64,000 nt of DNA. Origin: Paenisporosarcina sp. FSL H8-0542. Lineage in GTDB: Bacteria > Bacillota > Bacilli > Bacillales_A > Planococcaceae. The DNA lies in assembly GCF_038632915.1 (NCBI RefSeq), contig NZ_CP152050.1, forward strand, positions 2,263,001 through 2,327,000, written 5' to 3'. The translations under genes were made by a program, and so were the position numbers. The notes under the pieces were generated by a model. That model made no database searches and was not told the origin of the DNA. It saw only the letters and a list, made by a program, of their open reading frames with translations. Shown one piece after another: positions 30,386 through 41,207 of this stretch (positions are counted from its first letter, which is position 1; each line of letters starts with the position of its first letter).

Positions 30386-31478
30386 GTTTTTTTTCCCCTT
30401 TCACATTGGCGTTCATTAATTCGATGAATCGATCAAATAAGTGATTGGAATCTTCTGGTCCAGGTGATGCTTCCGGATGGTATTGCACTGTAAAAGCGGC
30501 AGCATCCAAATGTTTTAAGCCTTCCACTGTGCCGTCATTCAAGGCAGTGTGCGTAACTTTCAAACGCGTTTCTTTCAGTGATTCAGGATCCACTGCATAG
30601 CCATGGTTTTGGGAAGTCATTTCCGTTTTGCCAGACTCCAAATCTTTTACTGGATGATTTGCTCCACGGTGTCCAAATTTCAGTTTGAATGTATCTCCGC
30701 CACTTGCAAGGGCAAAGAGTTGATGACCGAGGCAAATTCCGAATATCGGAATCTTCCCGATTAAATTCTGTATCATCGTGATTGCTTCTGGAACGTCTTT
30801 TGGATCTCCAGGGCCGTTTGAAAGCATAATGCCATCGGGATAAATCGCCATGATTTCTTCAGCAGTTGTGTTATACGGTACAACGATCACATCACAGTCA
30901 CGCTTGTTAAGCTCACGCAAAATCCCATGTTTCATTCCGAAATCGACGAGTACTACACGCTTACCTCGTCCTGGGCTTGGATAAGGACGTTTCGTTGACA
31001 CTTGTTTCACTTGATCCGTCGGGAATGATATATTATTTAATCGTGCGACTACTTCTTCTACATGTACATCAGCACCCGCTTTACTGATATGGCCTTTTAC
31101 CGAACCAAACTCACGAATTATTCGTGTCAGTTTACGTGTATCCACTCCTTCAATGCCGGGAATGTTTTTCACTACGAACAAGTCATTGAGTGTCGCATCG
31201 CTTCTGAAGTTGGATGGTGTGTTTGCCAGTTCACGGACAACCATTCCTTTGATTGCCGGTTCGATTGATTCAAAATCATCTCGATTTATTCCGTAATTGC
31301 CGATCAATGGATAAGTCATCGTAACAATTTGACCGCAGTAAGATGGGTCCGATAGAGTCTCCTGGTAGCCTGTCATACCCGTCGTGAAAACGACTTCTCC
31401 TTCACTGGCATTCAAACTTCCGAATGCAGTTCCATTAAACACATCTCCAGTTTCTAAAATGAGGCTTCTTTTCATCAT
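30378..31478 (-). CDS. carA: carbamoyl-phosphate synthase small (glutaminase) subunit
   Basis: CarA hydrolyses glutamine and channels ammonia to CarB. The class I amidotransferase triad is visible: cysteine in G-I-C-L-G-H-Q near residue 240, and histidine and glutamate in [10 protein letters not shown]. The N-terminal half is the CPSase small-chain domain. ATG 31478 is used because its A is also the last base of the pyrC stop and GGAGGAG precedes it. Confidence 0.97.
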   Translation of the reverse strand: MMKRSLILETGDVFNGTAFGSLNASEGEVVFTTGMTGYQETLSDPSYCGQIVTMTYPLIGNYGINRDDFESIEPAIKGMVVRELANTPSNFRSDATLNDLFVVKNIPGIEGVDTRKLTRIIREFGSVKGHISKAGADVHVEEVVARLNNISFPTDQVKQVSTKRPYPSPGRGKRVVLVDFGMKHGILRELNKRDCDVIVVPYNTTAEEIMAIYPDGIMLSNGPGDPKDVPEAITMIQNLIGKIPIFGICLGHQLFALASGGDTFKLKFGHRGANHPVKDLESGKTEMTSQNHGYAVDPESLKETRLKVTHTALNDGTVEGLKHLDAAAFTVQYHPEASPGPEDSNHLFDRFIELMNANVKGEKKHA

Positions 31479-32758
31479 TATTTCTCCTCCTGCCAAATTA
31501 CATTACCTTCAAACATCGTCATAACCGGCCAACCGGTACATGTCCAATTTTGGAACGGTGTATTTTTTCCTTTTGACACAAACGTTGCAGTTTCAATATC
31601 TTGTTCTCTCGACAAGTCAATGAATACTAAGTCCGCTGATTCGCCCATATGCAGACGACCATAAGGCAGTCCAAAAACATCGGCCGGTTTTCTCGTCATC
31701 CATTCAACCAATTGAGCTAACGTCCATTTTCCACTTTTCACAAAATGGGTATACAGCAGTGGGAAAGCTGTTTCCAATCCGACGATTCCAAATGGTGCTT
31801 GTTCCATGCCATTGCCTTTTTCCTGTTCTGTATGAGGGGCATGATCTGTGGCGATAAAATCAAGTGTCCCATCTTCCAATCCTTCGATTAAAGCTTGCAA
31901 ATCTTCTTTAGCTCGCAGTGGTGGATTCATTTTCCAGTTCCCATCGTTTCCTGGAATGTCGTCTTCACATAATAGTAGGTGGTGTGGACTGACTTCAGCA
32001 GTTACTCGAACCCCAGCCTTTTTGGCATCTCTGATTACTCGGACAGATTCTTTCGTACTTACGTGGCAAACATGATAGTGTGCCCCTGCTGCTTCAGCTA
32101 GTAAAATATCTCTCGCAATATGCACAGATTCCGCGATGGATGGAATCCCTTTAAGACCCAATTCTTTATTTTTCGTCCCTTCGTGCATGACGCCTGCGTA
32201 AATGAGTGTATTGTCTTCGCAATGGGCAACAATCGGCATATTCAGCTTCGCTGCGTCCTTCATTGCTTCAAACATCATGCCAGCCTGTTGTACACCTACT
32301 CCATCATCCGTAAAAGCAAATGCACCATGTTCTTTCAAGGCAGCCAAATCTGTTCGTTCTTTCCCGGCTTCTCGAATCGTAATCGAGGCATAAGGCAGTA
32401 CGCGAATCACTGCATTCTCTTCAATCAGACGGTTGACATGACTCAGATTTTCTACCGTATCCGGTACTGGTCTAGTATTTGGCATTGCGCAAATGGTAGT
32501 GAAACCGCCTTTTGCCGCGGCATGTGTACCCGTTTGAATCGTTTCTTTTTGCTCGCCACCCGGCTCGCGTAAGTGGACATGGACATCGATGAATCCTGCA
32601 GAAACGAAATGTCCTTTGCCGTCTATGATTTCATCGGCTTCTGGTGTTGCTTTCGGATTCACTTCTATAATGCGTCCATTGTCGATCAGGATGGATCCCT
32701 CCATCAATTCGTTATTGTCATTGAGCAATTTAATGTTTTGTATGAATTTTTTCATCAT
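31478..32758 (-). CDS. pyrC: dihydroorotase
   Basis: The protein (426 aa) cyclises carbamoyl-aspartate to dihydroorotate. It is a class I dihydroorotase with zinc ligands in [10 protein letters not shown] near residue 59, later histidines in V-A-H-C-E-D and C-H-V-S-T-K-E, and D-H-A-P-H-T near 305. It overlaps pyrB and carA. Confidence 0.97.
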   Translation of the reverse strand: MMKKFIQNIKLLNDNNELMEGSILIDNGRIIEVNPKATPEADEIIDGKGHFVSAGFIDVHVHLREPGGEQKETIQTGTHAAAKGGFTTICAMPNTRPVPDTVENLSHVNRLIEENAVIRVLPYASITIREAGKERTDLAALKEHGAFAFTDDGVGVQQAGMMFEAMKDAAKLNMPIVAHCEDNTLIYAGVMHEGTKNKELGLKGIPSIAESVHIARDILLAEAAGAHYHVCHVSTKESVRVIRDAKKAGVRVTAEVSPHHLLLCEDDIPGNDGNWKMNPPLRAKEDLQALIEGLEDGTLDFIATDHAPHTEQEKGNGMEQAPFGIVGLETAFPLLYTHFVKSGKWTLAQLVEWMTRKPADVFGLPYGRLHMGESADLVFIDLSREQDIETATFVSKGKNTPFQNWTCTGWPVMTMFEGNVIWQEEK

Positions 32759-33633
32759 GATCTCCCCTTCAAAACGGATTCCAGTATCGCCATGCGTATG
32801 AACACACCGTTATGCATTTGTTTAAATATGCGTGATTTTTCACTTTCCACTAGCTCGTCTGCTATTTCCACATCCCGGTTAATTGGCGCAGGATGCATGA
32901 TGATGGCAGTCGGCTTCAATTTTTCATAACGTGATTGAGTCAAACCATAAGTTTGATGATATCTTTCTTTTGAAAAATCAGACTGGGTATCGTGCCGCTC
33001 ATGTTGCACCCGTAAAAGCATCACCACATCTGCACTCGGTAGTATGTTGTCCCAAGTGTTTGCTGCATCGAAGTTGCCTTGCCATTCAGGGGGACAAAGG
33101 AACGTGACATGAGCACCTAATCTTGTCAGCGCTTCTGCATTCGATTTGGCTACCCGACTATGTCCAATATCCCCAACGATTGCTACTTGCAACCCTTCAA
33201 ACTTTCCAAACTCTTGTTGGATGGTAAAAAGATCAAGCAAACATTGAGTAGGGTGCTGACCCGAGCCATCTCCACCATTGATGATCGCTACGTTTACTCC
33301 CGCTAGTAGTCCTTCATAGAAACCATCTTGTTCATGCCTTATGACCACAGCATCCACACCTATTGCTTCTAATGTTTTTACTGTGTCGTATAAAGTTTCA
33401 CCTTTTAGCGTGCTCGATGTTCCTGCTTCGAATGGAAGTACGTTCAGTCCAAGTTTCCGCTCTGCCATCTCAAAACTCATTTTTGTTCGTGTACTCGGTT
33501 CAAAAAATAAATTCGCTACTGTGTATTGTTTAGTCCAATCAGCGGAAACTTGCTGTTGAAATTGTGATGCACGACTTAATATCGTTTGTATGTCTGTATT
33601 GTTTAGGTCTTTCATGCTTAATAGATGCTTCAC
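32755..33633 (-). CDS. pyrB: aspartate carbamoyltransferase catalytic subunit
   Basis: PyrB condenses carbamoyl phosphate and aspartate. The carbamoyl phosphate site [11 protein letters not shown] is near residue 48, and H-P-A-P-I-N-R-D near 262. I start at GTG 33633, which has GGGAGGC 8 bases upstream; the longer frame runs into the attenuator hairpin. No regulatory pyrI is present, as in other Firmicutes. Confidence 0.96.
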   Translation of the reverse strand: MKHLLSMKDLNNTDIQTILSRASQFQQQVSADWTKQYTVANLFFEPSTRTKMSFEMAERKLGLNVLPFEAGTSSTLKGETLYDTVKTLEAIGVDAVVIRHEQDGFYEGLLAGVNVAIINGGDGSGQHPTQCLLDLFTIQQEFGKFEGLQVAIVGDIGHSRVAKSNAEALTRLGAHVTFLCPPEWQGNFDAANTWDNILPSADVVMLLRVQHERHDTQSDFSKERYHQTYGLTQSRYEKLKPTAIIMHPAPINRDVEIADELVESEKSRIFKQMHNGVFIRMAILESVLKGRS

Positions 33634-33655
33634 TTTTATAGCCTCCCGTATTTCT

Positions 33656-33772
33656 AAAAGAAAACCTCTCAACAAGTGTTGAGAGGCTGTAGGGGTACCT
33701 TCAAGCAAAGATCCATGTTGTCACGGAGCTCTACCAGTTGGTTTCCCTTTTCCTGCCTCTCTGGACTAGGTA
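33656..33772 (-). promoter_or_regulatory. PyrR-responsive attenuator between pyrP and pyrB
   Basis: On the minus strand the leader contains the PyrR-binding loop AGTCCAGAGAGGC (33755-33767). A terminator follows: stem CCTCTCAAC / GTTGAGAGG (33665-33686) and then a T-rich tract. PyrR with UMP should stabilise the anti-antiterminator and favour termination before pyrB. Confidence 0.9.
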
Positions 33773-35092
33773 TTAAAAGGATGTTGTATTTGATTTATCT
33801 TCCAATGAATCGATGGCTTCTTGCGGTTTACCTGGTAGCACTAAATTTAGTAGAACACCCACCAAGGCAGCCAATGCCATTCCACCGACTTCAAACGTTT
33901 CGGTGAAGTGTAATTTCGCTCCTCCAATCCCGATTACCAGGATGATGGATGAAATGACCAAGTTACGCTTGTCTCCAAAATCAATCTTGTTATCAACCAA
34001 CATACGCAGGCCTGAGGACGCAATAATCCCGAAGAGCAAAATCGAAATTCCGCCAAGCACTGGAGTTGGAATCGTTGCAATGAGTGCCATGACTTTGCCG
34101 AAGAATGAAAAGACGATAGCAAGAATAGCCGCTCCCCCAATGACATACACGCTGTATACTCGGGTAATCGCTAGCACTCCGATGTTTTCACCGTAGGTTG
34201 TTTTCGGAGGTCCTCCCAACAGACCGCTGATGAAAGTACCAAGACCGTCACCGAGCAATGAACGATGAAGTCCTGGCTCTTTTATGTAATTGCGGTTTAC
34301 GATTTTCCCTAAAACCAATTGATGACCGATATGTTCTGAAATGGTCACAATCGCGATTGGTACCATCAACCAAAGCAATGTCGGTGTGATGATAAATTCA
34401 TAGTGTACTCCGGGAATCAGGAATTCAGGAGCTGACAACCAGTTTGCTTTTGTTACTGGTTCGAAGTTGACAATACCGATAATCAAGGAGTACACGTATC
34501 CAACGATGATTCCGATTAGAACCGGCATTAAGCTGATGATTCCTCTGAAGAACAATGTCGCGACAACGGCTGCAGCCAATGTCACCAAAGCAGCAGAGAA
34601 GTGCAACATGCTGTATTCTTTTATTCCGTCCAAATCCGGATCTATGTTCATCGCCATATCGATGGCAACAGGAGATAATGCCAAGCCGATAACTATGATC
34701 ACGGGCGCAACCACGATTGGCGGTAAAATTTTCATAATCCATTTATAGCCTGTTTTCCAAATTATCAAAGACACGATAAAGTAGACGATTGCGACGAATA
34801 GACTGCCAACCATGGCACTTCCGATTCCACCTTCCTTTGTAGCCATTTGAATCGGTAAGATGAAGGCAAATGAAGAACCTAGATAAGCTGGAACTTGAAA
34901 TTTCGTTACAAACATAAAGATCAGTGTCGCAATACCGCTAGTCAATAACGCAATCGCTGGACTTAGACCAACCAATTGTGGAACCAGTATTGTCGCCCCA
35001 AACATGGCGAACATATGTTGGATACTTAGTGTTGTCAACTTACCTGCTGAAGGCCTATCATGTATGTCCAAAACTGTTTGTGTGTTTGCCAT
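33773..35092 (-). CDS. pyrP: uracil permease
   Basis: PyrP is an inner-membrane NCS2 uracil:proton symporter of about 439 residues with roughly 12-14 hydrophobic helices. Family features include F-A-M-F-G-A-T-I-L-V-P in the first helix and T-I-S-E-H-I-G-H-Q near residue 244. A conserved loop G-L-L-G-G-P-P-K-T-T-Y-G-E-N-I follows. ATG 35092 has GGAGGAGAATGGG upstream. It lies 20 bases after pyrR with no attenuator between. Confidence 0.96.
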   Translation of the reverse strand: MANTQTVLDIHDRPSAGKLTTLSIQHMFAMFGATILVPQLVGLSPAIALLTSGIATLIFMFVTKFQVPAYLGSSFAFILPIQMATKEGGIGSAMVGSLFVAIVYFIVSLIIWKTGYKWIMKILPPIVVAPVIIVIGLALSPVAIDMAMNIDPDLDGIKEYSMLHFSAALVTLAAAVVATLFFRGIISLMPVLIGIIVGYVYSLIIGIVNFEPVTKANWLSAPEFLIPGVHYEFIITPTLLWLMVPIAIVTISEHIGHQLVLGKIVNRNYIKEPGLHRSLLGDGLGTFISGLLGGPPKTTYGENIGVLAITRVYSVYVIGGAAILAIVFSFFGKVMALIATIPTPVLGGISILLFGIIASSGLRMLVDNKIDFGDKRNLVISSIILVIGIGGAKLHFTETFEVGGMALAALVGVLLNLVLPGKPQEAIDSLEDKSNTTSF

Positions 35093-35111
35093 CCCATTCT
35101 CCTCCAATCAT

Positions 35112-35714
<603 letters not shown>

Positions 35715-35732
35715 TCATTATTTTTCGCAAAA

Positions 35733-35860
35733 TAAAAACCCTCTCGTCCGAAAATGGATGAGAGGGTGTGAATGCAGAAAATTAGGCGTATAATAACACA
35801 CAGCATGTGTTTTTATACGTTCACTGTTACCTTCTCAGCCTCTCTGGACTGTTTTTAAAG
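35733..35860 (-). promoter_or_regulatory. PyrR-responsive attenuator upstream of pyrR
   Basis: The minus-strand leader has the PyrR-binding motif AGTCCAGAGAGGC (35838-35850). Further on is a terminator stem ACCCTCTC / GAGAGGGT (35738-35767) followed by a U-rich tail. The long AT-rich stretch before it (to about 35935) should contain the operon promoter, but I could not place hexamers with confidence. Confidence 0.9.
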
Positions 35861-35939
35861 GTGTTCTATTAAATTTTGTATTGTTTAGGAATTTCGAGTA
35901 TGAGCTTTGAATTGCGCTCTATCTTTTATAAGTATAGAT

Positions 35940-36866
35940 TTACTTTTCTTTGCTGTCAACATCTGATTTCATTTCTTCTAGCAAAGCCTGGAACTCTGCA
36001 GGCAACGGCGCTTCAAATTCCAAGTACTCTTCCGTACGAGGATGAATGAAACCTAGAACCCCGGCATGCAACGCTTGACCGTCAAAATCAATCGTTTTTT
36101 TCGGTCCATACTTAGGGTCACCTGCAAGCGGGAAACCAATGTATTTCATATGCACACGAATCTGATGTGTACGGCCTGTTTCCAGACGACACTCAACCAA
36201 TGTGAAGTTGCCAAAGCGTTCCAAAACACGGAAATGCGTTACGGCATGTTTACCTTTATCAATGACAGCCATGCTTTGACGATCACGTGCATCACGTCCG
36301 ATTGGTGCATCAACAGTTCCTTTGTCATGTGGAATATGCCCATGGACTAAAGCTGTGTATTTTCGAGTAACTGTCTTTTTCACCAATTGATCTACTAATG
36401 ATTCATGCGCTTTATCATTTTTTGCAACCATTAATAAGCCTGAAGTATCTTTGTCGATACGGTGTACAATACCTGGACGCATAACACCATTAATACCCGA
36501 CAAATCCTTCACTTGATACATCAAACCATTTACAAGTGTCCCCGAAGTATGGCCAGGAGCAGGATGTACGACCATGCCGCGTGGTTTATTCACCACTAAA
36601 ACATCTTCATCTTCATAAACGATTTCAAGGTTTAAGTCTTCTGCTTCGATATCCAGAATTTCTGCATCCGGTACAGTAACATTAATAACATCATTTGGTT
36701 TTACTTTGTAATTCGATTTTGCTGATTCGCCGTTGACCAAAACCGCTCCATCTTTCAGCCAAATTTGAATTTGACTGCGAGACCAATCCGCTTCAAGTGT
36801 TGCCAATGCTTTATCGATTCGTTCACCTTTTTGTTGTTCTGAAATCTTATACGTAAAATCTTCCAT
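35940..36866 (-). CDS. rluD: RluD-type 23S rRNA pseudouridine synthase (YlyB)
   Basis: This 308-residue protein has an N-terminal S4 domain (about 13-75) and the RluA-family catalytic motif H-R-I-D-K-D-T-S-G-L-L near residue 138, which holds the catalytic aspartate. R-T-H-Q-I-R-V-H-M lies near 234. It is adjacent to lspA (1 base), as in B. subtilis lspA-ylyB. The exact uridine targets are inferred from the family. Confidence 0.93.
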   Translation of the reverse strand: MEDFTYKISEQQKGERIDKALATLEADWSRSQIQIWLKDGAVLVNGESAKSNYKVKPNDVINVTVPDAEILDIEAEDLNLEIVYEDEDVLVVNKPRGMVVHPAPGHTSGTLVNGLMYQVKDLSGINGVMRPGIVHRIDKDTSGLLMVAKNDKAHESLVDQLVKKTVTRKYTALVHGHIPHDKGTVDAPIGRDARDRQSMAVIDKGKHAVTHFRVLERFGNFTLVECRLETGRTHQIRVHMKYIGFPLAGDPKYGPKKTIDFDGQALHAGVLGFIHPRTEEYLEFEAPLPAEFQALLEEMKSDVDSKEK

Positions 36867-37352
36867 CTATTCACCTTTTCTCTTTGCAGCTTTTTCTGCT
36901 TTTTCTTCAAAATACATTACGATGATGAGCATAATCACGCCGATGGTTAATGCTGCATCAGCAACGTTAAAAATCGGGAATTCATAATTTATGACCGGGA
37001 TAAGAACGTCTGCAAAATCCACTACTTCACCACGGAACACACGATCAATAAAATTCCCAAGAGTACCACCAAGTAAAACCATCAAACTTAATTGAAAGTA
37101 TGGCTTTCCTTTTGCTTCTTTATGAAAGTAATACAAAATACCAATGACCACGACGATGGTGACGATTGTAAATAGCCACATCTGCCCTTCCAACATTCCC
37201 CACGCCGCTCCACGATTGCGATGGGAAAGTAAAGCAAATGTAGGGTCCACTAAGACAATTCGTTCACCTAGCTCCATATTTTTTACAACTAACCATTTTG
37301 TCCATTGATCAATCGCCACAACGGCAATTGCTACTAAATAAAAAATGTACAC
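36867..37352 (-). CDS. lspA: lipoprotein signal peptidase (SPase II)
   Basis: LspA cleaves prolipoprotein signal peptides in the membrane. Four helices and the aspartyl dyad are visible: G-N-F-I-D-R-V-F-R-G-E-V-V-D-F and F-N-V-A-D-A-A-L-T. The start is GTG 37352, since CGGAGGAAC lies just before it and overlaps the alternative upstream ATG. About 161 residues. It is separated from ileS by repeat copy B and its flanking terminators; ylyA is absent. Confidence 0.94.
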   Translation of the reverse strand: MYIFYLVAIAVVAIDQWTKWLVVKNMELGERIVLVDPTFALLSHRNRGAAWGMLEGQMWLFTIVTIVVVIGILYYFHKEAKGKPYFQLSLMVLLGGTLGNFIDRVFRGEVVDFADVLIPVINYEFPIFNVADAALTIGVIMLIIVMYFEEKAEKAAKRKGE

Positions 37353-37413
37353 GTATGTTCCTCCGTTACGCAAGTATCTTAGCTAGTTTAACACATAACA
37401 TGAACAGACAGAA

Positions 37414-37439
37414 AGAGCTGCCCGAAAAGGGCAGCTCTT
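37414..37439 (-). terminator. terminator stem-loop, left copy of a 26-bp duplication
   Basis: An 11-bp GC-rich stem (AGAGCTGCCC with GGGCAGCTCT) around a CGAAAA-type loop. On the minus strand it is followed by TTTCTGTCTG. It is identical in all 26 bases to 37935-37960, the two copies bracketing repeat copy B. It should end the ileS transcript. Confidence 0.8.
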
Positions 37440-37934
37440 AGCTTGTTGACAAAAGAATAATAATTAATATAAAAGTATAAAAATTGAGTTCTTATTTTTT
37501 GCACTCTATCGAAATAGATTGTGGTCGGCTATTTCTTTCGCTTTCCGCGGACGAAACGCTAGCCTCCTCGGCTCAGCTGTCTATGACAGCTGAGCCTGTG
37601 GGGTCTAACTTGTTTCGTTTTTCCGCAGGAGTCTTCAGAAATAGCCAACCACTTTCCAAACTTATATATTTTGCAGAGACACGCTTACAGAAGCAATTTC
37701 TTTTGATTGGAGTGGAGGCGGCGGAAAACAACTGCTCCTGCGGTTACTCGTCGCAAAGATTAGGACCAAATCCCAATCTTTTCAGCGGGAACAGCACGAG
37801 CTGAAGACCCCGCAGGAACGTAGTGACGAGGAGACTGAAGCCGTGCCCGCGAAACGCGTCCGCCGCAATGGAAATCAACATTTTCTTGCATAGGCTCTAT
37901 TTCAATAGTATACAGTTTTATTCACTACAGTCTG
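37440..37934. repeat. family-1 structured intergenic repeat, copy B (full length, two modules)
   Basis: This 495-base element is the most complete copy. It has the AT-rich promoter-bearing start, then module 1: a nested palindrome with outer arms 37521-37536 / 37637-37652 and a perfect 12-bp apical hairpin with a TAT loop (37570-37596). Module 2 (about 37700-37880) runs from TTGATTGGAGTGGAGGCGGCGG to a matching TCCGCCGCAATGGAAATCAA. It encloses GTTACTCGTCG (37743-37753), a hairpin (37755-37765 / 37771-37781) and CCCCGCAGGAACG...GACGAGGAG arms. From memory, similar GC-rich palindromes are common between genes in Bacillaceae and Planococcaceae; I could not search. It fills most of the 640-base gap between ileS and lspA. 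The frame at 37484-37804 is a by-product. Confidence 0.9.
37446..37473 (+). promoter_or_regulatory. putative sigma-A promoter at the start of repeat copy B
   Basis: TTGACA, a 16-base spacer and TATAAA lie 48 bases before the palindrome and point into it. The same pair at the same spacing is in copy C. If active it would give a structured RNA antisense to the ileS 3' untranslated region. Confidence 0.5.
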
Positions 37935-37960
37935 AGAGCTGCCCGAAAAGGGCAGCTCTT
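37935..37960 (-). terminator. terminator stem-loop, right copy of the 26-bp duplication
   Basis: This is identical to 37414-37439 over 26 bases and lies 55 bases after the ileS stop. On the minus strand it lacks a T tract, because the repeat begins at once (CAGACTG). On the plus strand it is followed by TTTCAAATGG. Joined with the left copy it rebuilds a perfect 13-bp terminator stem. Confidence 0.75.
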
Positions 37961-38015
37961 TCAAATGGAGGATTACTTTGTCCGGCTATGTTCGAAAGCC
38001 AGCTCCTCCTATATT

Positions 38016-40778
38016 TTATACGTAATATTTTTCTACTACACCTGCACATCGTGGACATAATGTTGGATGTTTTTCGTTTTCTCCCACATTGGAAGAAATC
38101 GTCCAGCATCGTTCACATTTTTCACCTTGTGCTTTAGTAACGACAACAGAAGAAACTTCAAGGTTTAAAGCATCCGCTGGTGCATCTTCTTTTGAACCTG
38201 CAAGTGTAAAGTCCGACACGATAAAGAATTGTGCAAAGTCCACTTTGCTTGCATCAAATGCTTCCACTAATTCTTTTTTCACATAAAGCGTAACTTTTGC
38301 TTCAAGTGACTTACCGATAACTTTAGCATTACGCGCTTCTTCCAAAGCTTTCAATACATCGTCACGAACCAGCATCAATTGTTGATACTTCGTACGTAAA
38401 CCTGCAAATGAATCATGAGTTGTCGCTTCAGGGAAGTCAGTCAGTTGTACACTTTCTTCTGTTTCTTGTGTCATGAAGACCCATAGCTCATCCGTCGTAT
38501 GCGGTAAAATTGGTGTTGTCACTTTCAACAATGCGATCAAAGTATCGTACATGACAGTTTGCATCGCACGTCGATGTGAATTGTCTTCACCTTCGATATA
38601 AACAACATCTTTTGCAATATCCAAGTAGAATGAGCTCAAATCAGACGATACAAAATTGTTTACAGCATGGTAAACGCTTGGGAAGTCATACTTGTCATAA
38701 GCTTTGCGAACTGTTTCGATCAAATCTTGCAGTTTCATGAACATGTATTGATCTACTTCACGTAAATCTTCATAAGCAACGCGATCGGTCTGTGGATTGA
38801 AGTCCGATACATTCCCATGAAGGAAACGGAAGGTATTACGGATTTTACGGTAAACTTCAGCAACTTGCTTGAAATTCGAGTCCGTTACGCGAACGTCTGC
38901 AGTGTAATCGACAGATGCTACCCATAGACGAAGAATGTCAGCACCAAGTTGATTCATGACTTTAGCAGGGTCGATTACGTTTCCGATCGACTTACTCATC
39001 TTGCGTCCTTCTCCATCAAGTGTGAAACCATGACTCAATAATCCTTTGTACGGGGCGTGGCCGTTGATGGCAACACTTGTCGTTAACGAGGAATTAAACC
39101 ATCCACGATATTGATCCGATCCCTCCAAATATAAGTCAGCTGGATATGAAAGATCTTCACGCTCATCAAGTACAGCTTGGTGAGAAGATCCTGAATCAAA
39201 CCAAACATCCATAATATCCGTTTCTTTTGTGAAGCGACCGTTTGGACTATTTGGGTGTGTGAATCCTTCTGGTAGCAAGTCTTTCGCTTCACGTTCGAAC
39301 CACACCGTTGAACCGTGTTCACGGAACAATTTTGAAACATGGGCAATCGTTTCTTCCGTTAAAATTGGTTCTCCATCTTCCGCATAAAAGACAGGGATTG
39401 GAACACCCCATACACGTTGTCGTGAGATACACCAGTCTCCACGGTCACGGACCATGTTGAAGAGACGAGTCTCACCCCATGCTGGTGTGAATGATGTATC
39501 CTTAATTGCTTTTAATAATTGGTCGCGGAATGCTTCAACTGAAGCAAACCATTGAGCTGTTGCCCGGAAAATAACCGGCTTTTTAGTGCGCCAGTCATGA
39601 GGTGCAGAGTGTGTAAAGAATGTTAGTTTTTCTAATGCACCAACAGCATCTAAAGCTTCTGTGATAACTTTATTGGCTTTATCATAGAATAACCCTTCGA
39701 AGCCAGGTGCTTCAGCAGTCAATACGCCACGGTCATCGATCGGTGAAAGTACTTCAAGTCCATACGCTTTACCAACTTGGAAGTCTTCTTCTCCGTGTCC
39801 AGGAGCTGTATGAACACATCCAGTACCGCCCTCGTCCGTTACATGGTCCCCGAGCATTACAAGCGAATCACGATCATATAAAGGGTGTTTGGCTACCATG
39901 CGATCCATTTGTTCACCTTTTAATGTCTGAACAATCTCATAAGAATCCCATTCAAGAGCAGTTACCACCGTCTCCAGTAATGCTTTTGCTACAAGGTAGC
40001 GCGTTGATTCAACTTCCACAATTACATAGTCGAATTCCGGATTGACTGAAATTCCAAGATTAGCTGGAATTGTCCAAGGTGTAGTCGTCCAAATAATAAT
40101 TTTAGTACCTTCAGCAACTACGCCTTTACCATCTGTCACTTCAAAACTTACGTAGATAGAAGGAGATTTTTTGTCCTGGTATTCGATTTCAGCTTCTGCT
40201 AAAGCAGATTCACTTGATGGAGACCAATAAACTGGTTTTAAACCTTTATAGATATAGCCTTTACGTGCCATTTCACCGAACACTTCAATTTGACGGGATT
40301 CATACGCTGGTTTCAATGTCACATATGGATTTTCCCAATCACCTTGCACACCAAGACGTTTAAATTGTTCACGTTGACGGTCAATTTGTTCATAAGCATA
40401 TGTTTCACACAAGTTCCGGAATTCTGCTACAGTCATTTCTTTGCGATTGACACCTTTATTCGTTAAAGCTTGCTCAATCGGAAGACCGTGCGTATCCCAA
40501 CCAGGAACATACGGTGCATAATAACCAGTCATAGATTTGTGTCGTACAATCATGTCTTTAAGCACTTTGTTCATAGCATGACCCATGTGAATATCGCCGT
40601 TCGCATATGGAGGACCGTCATGTAAAATGAAACTCGGGCGGTCTTTGGTACGCTCCAGTACTTTTTCATAAAGTTTCATTTCATTCCATTTTTCTTGCAT
40701 CGCCGGTTCACGTGTAGGTAAACCACCGCGCATTGGGAACTCAGTTTTTGGCATCAATAACGTATTTTTATATTCCAA
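38016..40778 (-). CDS. ileS: isoleucyl-tRNA synthetase
   Basis: IleS (920 aa) charges tRNA-Ile. The class I signatures are [12 protein letters not shown] near residue 57 and K-M-S-K-S-I-G-N near 595. The editing domain lies between (W-T-T-T-P-W-T-I-P). A C-terminal zinc motif C-E-R-C-W...C-P-R-C is complete. Length and zinc tail match the bacterial form found in B. subtilis. The transcript starts with an Ile T-box leader. Confidence 0.98.
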   Translation of the reverse strand: MEYKNTLLMPKTEFPMRGGLPTREPAMQEKWNEMKLYEKVLERTKDRPSFILHDGPPYANGDIHMGHAMNKVLKDMIVRHKSMTGYYAPYVPGWDTHGLPIEQALTNKGVNRKEMTVAEFRNLCETYAYEQIDRQREQFKRLGVQGDWENPYVTLKPAYESRQIEVFGEMARKGYIYKGLKPVYWSPSSESALAEAEIEYQDKKSPSIYVSFEVTDGKGVVAEGTKIIIWTTTPWTIPANLGISVNPEFDYVIVEVESTRYLVAKALLETVVTALEWDSYEIVQTLKGEQMDRMVAKHPLYDRDSLVMLGDHVTDEGGTGCVHTAPGHGEEDFQVGKAYGLEVLSPIDDRGVLTAEAPGFEGLFYDKANKVITEALDAVGALEKLTFFTHSAPHDWRTKKPVIFRATAQWFASVEAFRDQLLKAIKDTSFTPAWGETRLFNMVRDRGDWCISRQRVWGVPIPVFYAEDGEPILTEETIAHVSKLFREHGSTVWFEREAKDLLPEGFTHPNSPNGRFTKETDIMDVWFDSGSSHQAVLDEREDLSYPADLYLEGSDQYRGWFNSSLTTSVAINGHAPYKGLLSHGFTLDGEGRKMSKSIGNVIDPAKVMNQLGADILRLWVASVDYTADVRVTDSNFKQVAEVYRKIRNTFRFLHGNVSDFNPQTDRVAYEDLREVDQYMFMKLQDLIETVRKAYDKYDFPSVYHAVNNFVSSDLSSFYLDIAKDVVYIEGEDNSHRRAMQTVMYDTLIALLKVTTPILPHTTDELWVFMTQETEESVQLTDFPEATTHDSFAGLRTKYQQLMLVRDDVLKALEEARNAKVIGKSLEAKVTLYVKKELVEAFDASKVDFAQFFIVSDFTLAGSKEDAPADALNLEVSSVVVTKAQGEKCERCWTISSNVGENEKHPTLCPRCAGVVEKYYV

Positions 40779-40842
40779 TTAAAAAACCTCCTTTTAATAT
40801 GACAAGCGCAATGCTTGCAGGGACAATCAACTTAAACTAAAC

Positions 40843-41090
40843 AAAAAAACTCCTCATCCCAATGAAGGGACGAGAAGTTATAACTCGCGGTACCACCCTA
40901 ATTGCAACATGAAGAAGTTGCCAGCTTAGATCACGTTAACGGTGTGAATCCGAAATCACTTACAAAATCAAGTTCAGCGATTTTACTCAAGAGTGATTTT
41001 CATTTGATTGCCGCCTGTCCGGGCTTCCACCATCCCCGGATCGCTTTTCTGTGCTTTCAAACTACTGTCTCTTTCAGCGTATTAATATAA
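40843..41090 (-). promoter_or_regulatory. T-box leader of ileS (specifier ATC, Ile)
   Basis: The invariant T-box AGGGTGGTACCGCG is at 40886-40899 on the minus strand. A terminator follows, with stem CTCGTCCC / GGGATGAG (40853-40874) and a seven-T run (40843-40849). Upstream, a GAAAATCACTC segment places an Ile codon ATC at 40997-40995 in the expected specifier-loop position, before a TTGAGTA-like stretch. Uncharged tRNA-Ile should pair with both sites and prevent termination. With the family-2 fragment just beyond, this accounts for the 430-base gap before divIVA. Confidence 0.92.
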
Positions 41091-41113
41091 AATAATGTGT
41101 ATAGTTTCACTAT

Positions 41114-41160
41114 GTCTAGCTACAAACGCCTGCTATATAGACGTTCTTCGCTTTTCTTAT
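41114..41160. repeat. family-2 repeat fragment (ends only) upstream of the ileS leader
   Basis: GTCTAGCTACAAACGCC at the left and TTCGCTTTTCTTAT at the right are the two ends of the family-2 repeat, brought together with the hairpin-bearing middle missing. It sits at the likely promoter region of ileS. Confidence 0.6.
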
Positions 41161-41207
41161 AATATGTAGATATTATAGGGAATGATTCCATAATCGTCAA
41201 GCTGTGC

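Noticed and set aside
37440-37934. Insertion sequence with transposase
   Set aside because: No transposase frame or remnant and no clean terminal inverted repeats were seen; only non-autonomous spread is possible.
37823-38137. 104-codon plus-strand frame across repeat copy B and the ileS 3' end
   Set aside because: It overlaps the repeat, the duplicated terminator and the ileS coding end on the other strand; no start signal.
40801-41160. Possible CRISPR-like or tandem array in the gap before ileS
   Set aside because: The repeated-looking hairpins are the parts of a single T-box leader plus a family-2 repeat fragment; no regular spacer-repeat unit exists.
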